This document shows positions 58,093 to 64,000 of a stretch of 64,000 nt of DNA, piece by piece. The position numbers and the translations under genes were made by a program. Where the stretch lies: the NCBI GenBank assembly GCA_028023455.1, contig JAQFVV010000017.1, positions 62,001 through 126,000 of the forward strand, written 5' to 3'. This DNA comes from Epiperipatus broadwayi. Its lineage: Eukaryota; Onychophora; Udeonychophora; Euonychophora; Peripatidae. Position 1 is the stretch's first letter; each line of letters begins with the position of its first letter. The notes beneath the pieces are model-generated. The model was given only the letters and a program-made list of their open reading frames with translations. It ran no database searches and was not told the DNA's origin.

Positions 58093-58439
58093 TTTATAAA
58101 TATTAATATTATAGGCACATCAATATTCTTGTGCTCAAATTATATTTTTTATGTATGACAACCATCTACGTCTCTTTATTTTGGATGCATAAAGATGTAG
58201 TATAAAGAATAAGGGCATAGGACACTCAACATGAGGTATCGCCATAGTGATTTAAAGGATGAGGAAATAGAAAGACCCTGCATGTAGGGAATTTAAGCTA
58301 AGCATACACATACATACCATCTAATATTATATATATTCAAAAAGATTAAATAAAAGGATTAATGGTTATATTAAGCAAATACAAAATAAATTATTTATAG
58401 AAACATACAATTAATATTGCAAAATATACACTCTTCTAA
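58093..58439. other. Intergenic DNA
   Basis: Nothing recognised. Confidence 0.4.
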
Positions 58440-59210
58440 GCTTCTGAATTCCATTCAGGTTTGACTTCAAAGTGGACCATATAATCACTCAACAGGGCAG
58501 ATAGGGATTCCTTTCATCAAATACACATTGTAGAGTCCTCCTTCAATGAGTCTGCTGGCTTCTCCTAAATCATTTCTGGGCATCATGATTGAATGGGCAG
58601 GTGTACTGTTGCTAGTAGTCTACTTTATGATTGGTAAGCTTGAAAAAATATTAAGGCCATCTCTATCTGCTCTAGGGTACTTGGCTATAGTTTTCACATA
58701 TGTATATTTCCCACGTCAGATTTACCACAGAAAATCGGCTTTACTTATAATTTCATCAGATTGCAAATTACGAATAACAAGTTGATCAAATACATCTTAA
58801 AGTTTTCTAATATGATTTTCCAAGATTGAGAGATGATTTGTTGATTATTTATGAGATCTGCAAAACTTTTGCTTTGTAGCTAACAATGGCATCATTCCCT
58901 TAGAGATCCATAGCTGTGGTTATGACAGAAATGGTTATTCTCTATTTTCTTATTTTTAGTTTCAACAATTCCCAAGATTTCTTTAATAGCAACACCGCAT
59001 ACAAATGATTAAGTTTCGAATATCATTTCATCTTTCTTTTGCTCTCAAATGGTGATAGCAGGAACGAAATATAACACTGAACAAACTCTCAGAAAAAATA
59101 GACAGATTACTTGGACAAGGAAGCACTTTACTGATCTCTCCACACCTGGTTGGTAGCTCACATGGTCTGTCCATCAGCCCAATTTCAATACCCCCCTATG
59201 AGCTATTGTA
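58440..59210 (-). other. Unidentified decayed coding-like remnant
   Basis: Base composition is more even than the surroundings. Minus-strand stretches read like protein, for example AKYPRADRDGLNIFSSLPII and MPRNDLGEASRLIEGGLYNV, and GIEIGLMDRPCELPTRCGEI near 59200. Stops and frame changes are frequent. I recognise no family; a dead transposon gene is likely. Confidence 0.35.
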
Positions 59211-60359
59211 TTATCCAACAACTCATTACTTATACTTTATGTACATTCCTTTTAATTTTATGTTTTAAAGTACATTTTTTTAAAATTTTGGAAATTATAT
59301 AGTTTCCATCTTAGCTAATTAGATCACCCATTACACCTTCATTCTCTAGATAAAAACAACTTCTTTTAATTTTATCTTTACAAACAAACAAAAAGAAAAA
59401 CATTTCTCTTAATACAAAAATATCTTTTCTTTCTCCCTTTTTTTTTTTGAAAGTAAATTACAATTTACAAAAGCTTTTCATAAATCAAGATTAATTAATT
59501 ACAAACTCAACTATAATGGATAAAAAAATTAAATTCTTTCTATTAAAAAATATTTAAAAAATAATAATAATACATACACTTATGTATATGTGTATCGGAA
59601 CATTATGATTAATAATATAATATAAATACAAAAATTGTTCCAACATGTAAACAAATGTTACTACAAACTATTAGTTTTCTTTTTATTATTATCTTCAGTT
59701 CTTTTATAGACAATAAAACAAAAATCTTACGAACTCATAAATAATAATATAACCAAATATATAACTTTGCTGTGCGTATAAAAGTTTATTAATACATATA
59801 GTATATACACTTGTATTGTAGGTATGAATAGGAATATAGCATAGACCAACCCAGTTATTTATGCAACATATATAAATATTTACAATATATATCTCATTAC
59901 AATCTATTTGATATATTAAAAATACAAATTTTAATATTAGAAAGATCCAACTGTGCTCAATCATCAGTAGCAGTCATTTTGTGCAAGGATGTTATATATG
60001 ATCTGGCACAGTATATTTATCTAATTTTATAATATAAAAAAAGATAATATAATTTATCATTATTTAGTCATGCACATAACTTGACAGAGGTTGTACCAAC
60101 CATTGTTTGAGAAAATTTAGAAATAATTTGCTGCTTACTATTTTTCCTTTATTCATTTTTCATTTATGCATTTCACCAAGTTTGAGTAGTGCAACATTGC
60201 TAGTGAGTTTCATGAACCCCAAAGCTGTGATTCTGTTCTAACAGGATTTTTACTAAAAGAATATAAGTTCAAACCTAGGTTAATAGTAGTGCTTAATGGG
60301 TCTTTAATAGTGTAATCGGTCAAACTAATAAATATGCTAGCCATAATAGGTATCACAAG
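59211..60359. other. AT-rich intergenic DNA
   Basis: Nothing recognised. Confidence 0.45.
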
Positions 60360-60552
60360 TTATATTCATTAAACATCACATGATCATCATCTCTTATGTT
60401 AGCTCATAACTGTTATTAAACAGGCAAAACTCTCCATACAGTAGTGCCACCCTGTGCCAACCAGAGTAATCAATGGTTACTTTCTGGCATCCATTGATTA
60501 GTCTGGTTGGCACAGGGTGGCACTACTATATAGAGAGTTTCGCCTGTTTAAT
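60360..60552. repeat. Near-perfect hairpin of the 4.75-kb repeat family
   Basis: The left arm 'taaacaggcaaaactctcca', 'gtgccaccctgtgccaacca', 'gagtaatcaatgg' (about 60417-60476) is complementary to the right arm ending 'gagagtttcgcctgttta' (to about 60550). About 55 of 60 bases pair around an 18-base centre 'ttactttctggcatccattg'-like loop. Only the first 60 bases of the family unit are used, in both orientations. Confidence 0.88.
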
Positions 60553-61069
60553 AAAAGTTATATTCATATGATGGGCTGGAAATATTATGTTGTGTTGTTA
60601 ACATTAACAGTAATATGCTTTTAACTGATAAAGTTCCTCAGTATGCTTATCATAGTTTATGGTTGTGTGAAAGTTCATTATCTGTAATACTTAAAGCTGA
60701 TTACTTTTGGCTGTCTAAGTGTTGAATGTTTAAAGTATCGTATGTATTGACCAGTTATAATAATCCTTATATTCTAAAAAAATGTTATTAGCTTATTTTA
60801 ATTATAATATTAATAAAATTGAATACCTTATGAATCAGTCATTAAAAATTATAATAAGATGTTGTATTCGATACGTTTTGCATTTTTGAAATTGGAAGTA
60901 GCCAGCTTTTCCATTCAAGGTAAAAATGATATTAAAGATTAATATTATATTTCAAAACATGTACTATATTCAAAGTTAATAAAATTTAATACATTTATAT
61001 GTATGCAATTTTTTGTAACAAACATAATAAATTAATATTCATATTTAAATCATATAATCTTTTATAAAC
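60553..61069. other. AT-rich intergenic DNA
   Basis: Nothing recognised. Confidence 0.4.
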
Positions 61070-61545
61070 AAAGCAAAACTCTCCATACAGTATTGCCACC
61101 CTGTGCCAACCAGAGTAATCAATGAATGCCAGAAGGCTTGTGCATAAAATCCCTAACTAATGCCTACTCATCCAATATCCTCTGACTAGTTTCTGGCTTG
61201 TGGCCATCGTCAATGAGGAGCTTTGGATCTGAGAACACTGCACCTAGATCTTAGGATCTAATGCAACCCTCCAGCACCCACCTTTATCTCTACTTAACTA
61301 CAAAACTATGAGAATGAAATTGAAAACACAAAAATATTTTCAATCTAAGCTCAATAGCTTATATAGTCATATGGGTCTGAACTCAGTTCAGCACCCATAC
61401 ATTTTGGTGTCTTCGGCTCTTTAACAACCATAGCCACCACTATCCTATTAGGCAGGATTGGTGTTAACCCATTAAGCATCACATGATCACTATCTTATAC
61501 TAGCACATAATTGTTTATAAACAAAACAAAACTCTCCATCTTCAA
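61070..61545 (+). repeat. Full unit of the 4.75-kb repeat family
   Basis: Best preserved unit in the window: 'gcaaaactctccatacagta', 'gccaccctgtgccaaccaga', 'atgaatgccagaaggcttgt', 'ctagtttctggcttgtggcc', 'ctgagaacactgcacctaga', 'ccctccagcacccaccttta', then 'gggtctgaactcagttcagc', and the start of the next unit 'aagcatcacatgatcactat' and 'aaaacaaaactctccat'. The period is about 430 bases. Confidence 0.8.
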
Positions 61546-62394
61546 AATGATTTTAAAATAATTAATTCAACCATAATTTATTATTTATAACTATGTGTGC
61601 ATTCCTTTTTTATTTTTTCCATTTTAATTTTTAAATTTTAGTACGTAAATTTTATTTAATAATTATTAAAAAGATTGTTTATTATAATGCTAAGTAAATT
61701 TTTAAAATGCTTTATTTTGTTACATAAGATTTGGGTATTTAAAATTTTATAAAACTGTATAATTTTATTTTAAATAATTATATAACTGAAAATATTTTAA
61801 TTGCAAAGATCACTGAACTATTTAAAATGACAATCTAGTATGCAAATTTATGATTGTACTAATCTTTAAACAATGAAAATCTGCCTCAAGGACAAATCAG
61901 TCGAAGACATGAATGAAAAAAGGAACCTTAGTGCATTACTATGCAAAGGATATTGATGACCTAAATATGAAAGTAAAAAGAAAATCTATAAGTGAATTTT
62001 TTATTCTAATTTTTCTGTCTTAGATTCTTGCATGATTCTTACACTGACATTCATTCATTCCTATGCTTATATAATAATGTTATATGGACCCACAATGTCA
62101 AAAATGATGGCTAAAGAAATAAAATATTTGCATAAGCAGGCAATAGCCTTCTAATTTGCTTTAATATCACTTAATATGGAACAAAAAGAGTGCTTTGATG
62201 TTTTTAAATGAAAGATGCTAATAAATTAATTTTAAAGTTGATCAAAGAAACAACGCTGGCTTTTATCATTTATAATCAAAATTCTGCAAAAGAAAAAAAC
62301 AAAACGTATAACAGATGTATAATTTGTTTAAGTGTGATATCACATGATTTTTCATGAACTGTGTATCTAAATTTATTTATCAATATTGCTTTCT
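61546..62394. other. AT-rich intergenic DNA
   Basis: Nothing recognised. Confidence 0.45.
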
Positions 62395-63535
62395 TAATTT
62401 TCCTCTTTTTATGATTTCTTTCTTCCATTAATATTTTTGTATCATTTATGTTACTATTAAATAACTAAAGGTGTGGTTTATATATGTAATAAGATCAGAT
62501 ATTTTATGGTAATATCTCCACACTAAAACTCAATATATTTATATTATTCTATTTATTTCTATACTTAGCGCTTTCGAAGGAACGATGACTTCATTTTCAA
62601 AGCTATAGATAGATAGACAGTTCTAATCACGATGTTCAATTTATATTATTTAAACCAACAGATGCAAATTATTCAAATCAGGTCTGCCATTTCTTTGAGA
62701 TTGCATAAAACATGTTTTTATTTAACAAGTTTGCATCTAAATGAATGAAATAGGCCTCCTTAATTTTCTTCTTATCTCATGTCGCTCACTGGACATCACT
62801 TGTGGATTGTCCAGTATACAAAGACTTTAGTACATGTTACAGATCCCCTCTTAATTTCAATAGATGTATCAATAATACCAAAGATAAACTACCTCCAATA
62901 AATACCCAGCAGGCCATGTATAAAATAATTTGCCCAGAAAACAATTGTCATGCTGCATATTATGGGGAGACTAAAGCTTCTGTTCATATGAGGTTGCTAT
63001 AACATAAATATGTGTACAATAAAGCGCTCACAGATCCTTCCCACTTTTCCATTTTTGCACAGCATAAAACCACTACATACCACTCATGTATACCGGACAA
63101 TCCACAAGTGATGTGCAGTGAGCAACATGAGATAAGAAGAAAAATTAAGGAGGCCTATTTCATTAATTTAGATGCAAACTCATTAAATAAAAGAGACATG
63201 TTTTATACAATCTCAAAAAAATGGCAGACCTGATTTGAATAATTTGCATCTGTTGGTTTAAGTAAATAAATTGAACATCGTGATTAGAACTGTCTATCTA
63301 TCTATAGCTTTGAAAATGAAGGCATTGTTCTTTCGAAAGTGCTAAGTATAGAAATAAATAGAATAATATAAATATATTGAGTTTTAGTGTGGAGATATTA
63401 CTGTAAAATATCTGATCTTATTACATATATCATTTATGTTAAAAGTAAATTTATAATTACAAGATTTTTTATGATATAAAAATATCAATGGAAGAAAGAA
63501 ATTATAAGATGAAAATTAAGGGAAATGTAACAACC
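62395..63535 (+). mobile_element. Penelope-like element 4 with long inverted arms
   Basis: The left arm 62395-62821 is the reverse complement of 63089-63535, sharing for example 'cttgtggattgtccagtata', 'ggcctccttaattttcttct', 'ggtctgccatttctttgaga', 'atctccacactaaaactcaa'. Between them 62822-63088 is single copy. The plus strand encodes a GIY-YIG domain that runs from the centre into the right arm, so the left arm is an antisense copy of the element's 3' end. Penelope elements are known to insert with partial inverted copies. Confidence 0.82.
62822..63233 (+). pseudogene. Penelope-like element 4 GIY-YIG endonuclease
   Basis: Reads INTQQAMYKIICPENNCHAA then YYGETKASVHMRLL, a stop, HKYVYNK and DPSHFSIFAQHKTTTYHS, then SEQHEIRRKIKEAYFINLDA. 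The pattern YxIxC...C...YxGET...R, then a His-containing AxHxxxxxH-like part and a final R.I.EA..I helix is that of Penelope endonucleases. The second frame starts at 63012 after the stop at 63000-63002. Residues before about 62822 come from the inverted arm and are not element protein. Confidence 0.75.
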
Positions 63536-64000
63536 AATCTTCTAGACATATGTTTCTGTCAATAAATAATGTTATCATCAGCCTCCAACTAGTTGAAATT
63601 TCACAAAGTAGAATAATATAATGGCTATTTAAACTTAATTACAATATTCAACTTGATATTACATTTGTAAACTTAAATTTAGCAGCAATTTAATTAAAAC
63701 CTTTTTTGTTTGACTTAATATTAATAGATAAGCCAGAGCTATTAATTAATTTCCATTTTGAATATCTTTAAACAACTATTTAGATAGATAAATAATTAAT
63801 AATGCCCTACAAAATATGTAATATTGTTAATAATATTAATTTTAACTTAAATCCACTGTGGAAACTTTTTCAAACTTTTAAATGGCAAAGTTCGATGTAA
63901 AAAATAACCAATCTCTAACTTAATAAATGTTTTTGTCAGTCTATCAGTAGCCAATACCATCATCAGTTGGAAATTAGCTGAAAGCCCATCAAATACAGCA
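63536..64000. other. Repeat fragments beside Penelope-like element 4
   Basis: On the minus strand two related pieces occur: one at 63541-63600 ('ctgatgataacatta' then 'gacagaaacatatgtctaga', 'agattggttgttacatt') and one at 63900-64000 ('ctgatgatggtattgg' then 'gactgacaaaaacatttatt', 'agagattggtta'). They share the order of blocks and seem to be 3' ends of a Penelope-type element. Confidence 0.4.

Noticed and set aside
62802-62821. N-terminal MDCPVY as part of the Penelope endonuclease
   Set aside because: These codons lie in the inverted left arm, so they are antisense of the element's own 3' region.

Overview
The window is AT-rich nuclear DNA of an invertebrate animal. The evidence is its simple-sequence arrays, several non-LTR and Penelope-like retroelement families, tRNA-derived SINEs, a piggyBac-like element, and the absence of bacterial operon structure, rRNA or tRNA genes. 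A lophotrochozoan such as a cephalopod mollusc would fit, but nothing here proves the species. I find no convincing host protein-coding gene; every recognisable coding stretch is mobile-element derived and broken.

Layout. 0-6.7 kb: ribozyme-bearing repeats near 0.2 and 1.0 kb, foldback repeats near 2.3-2.9 kb, tRNA-like repeats near 4-4.7 kb, and a tandem then inverted array of a roughly 400-bp repeat (4.75-6.68 kb). 6.8-12.5 kb: LINE copy 1 (minus strand), with a tandemly doubled 3' end. 12.65-15.5 kb: a tandem dimer of a 419-bp repeat that carries hammerhead ribozymes, then a second ribozyme-bearing repeat family. 17-29 kb: MITE-like inverted repeats, a 471-bp tetranucleotide array (19.2 kb), a Penelope-like element (21.2-22.6 kb) and a second, older Penelope-like RT remnant (26.6-28.6 kb). 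30-33 kb: a MITE, the 3' end of an RTE-like LINE and a third Penelope remnant. 35-41.6 kb: LINE copy 2 (plus strand). 43-44.5 kb: a SINE, a fourth Penelope remnant and an AT palindrome. 47.35-55.57 kb: LINE copy 3 (minus strand), flanked by about 230-bp inverted repeats. 55.67-58.09 kb: a piggyBac-like element carrying a higher-order satellite, inserted at TTAA in one copy of a perfect 107-bp duplication. 60.4-61.5 kb: hairpin and full copies of the repeat seen at 4.75 kb. 62.4-63.5 kb: a Penelope GIY-YIG fragment between long inverted arms.

The three long LINE copies belong to one family. ORF1 carries a conserved domain plus two CCHC-like zinc knuckles. ORF2 has an APE-type endonuclease, a reverse transcriptase and a C-terminal CCHC finger, like I/R1/Jockey-type LINEs. 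Each copy has different lesions.

The most notable feature is at 13297-13338: a sequence that meets every requirement I can check for a type I hammerhead self-cleaving RNA. It sits in a tandem repeat dimer, the genomic form expected of retrozyme-like elements that make small circular RNAs. Degenerate relatives occur at five other places in the first 15.5 kb. Penelope-like elements, which are known to carry hammerheads and could mobilise such repeats, are present in at least four places in the same window.
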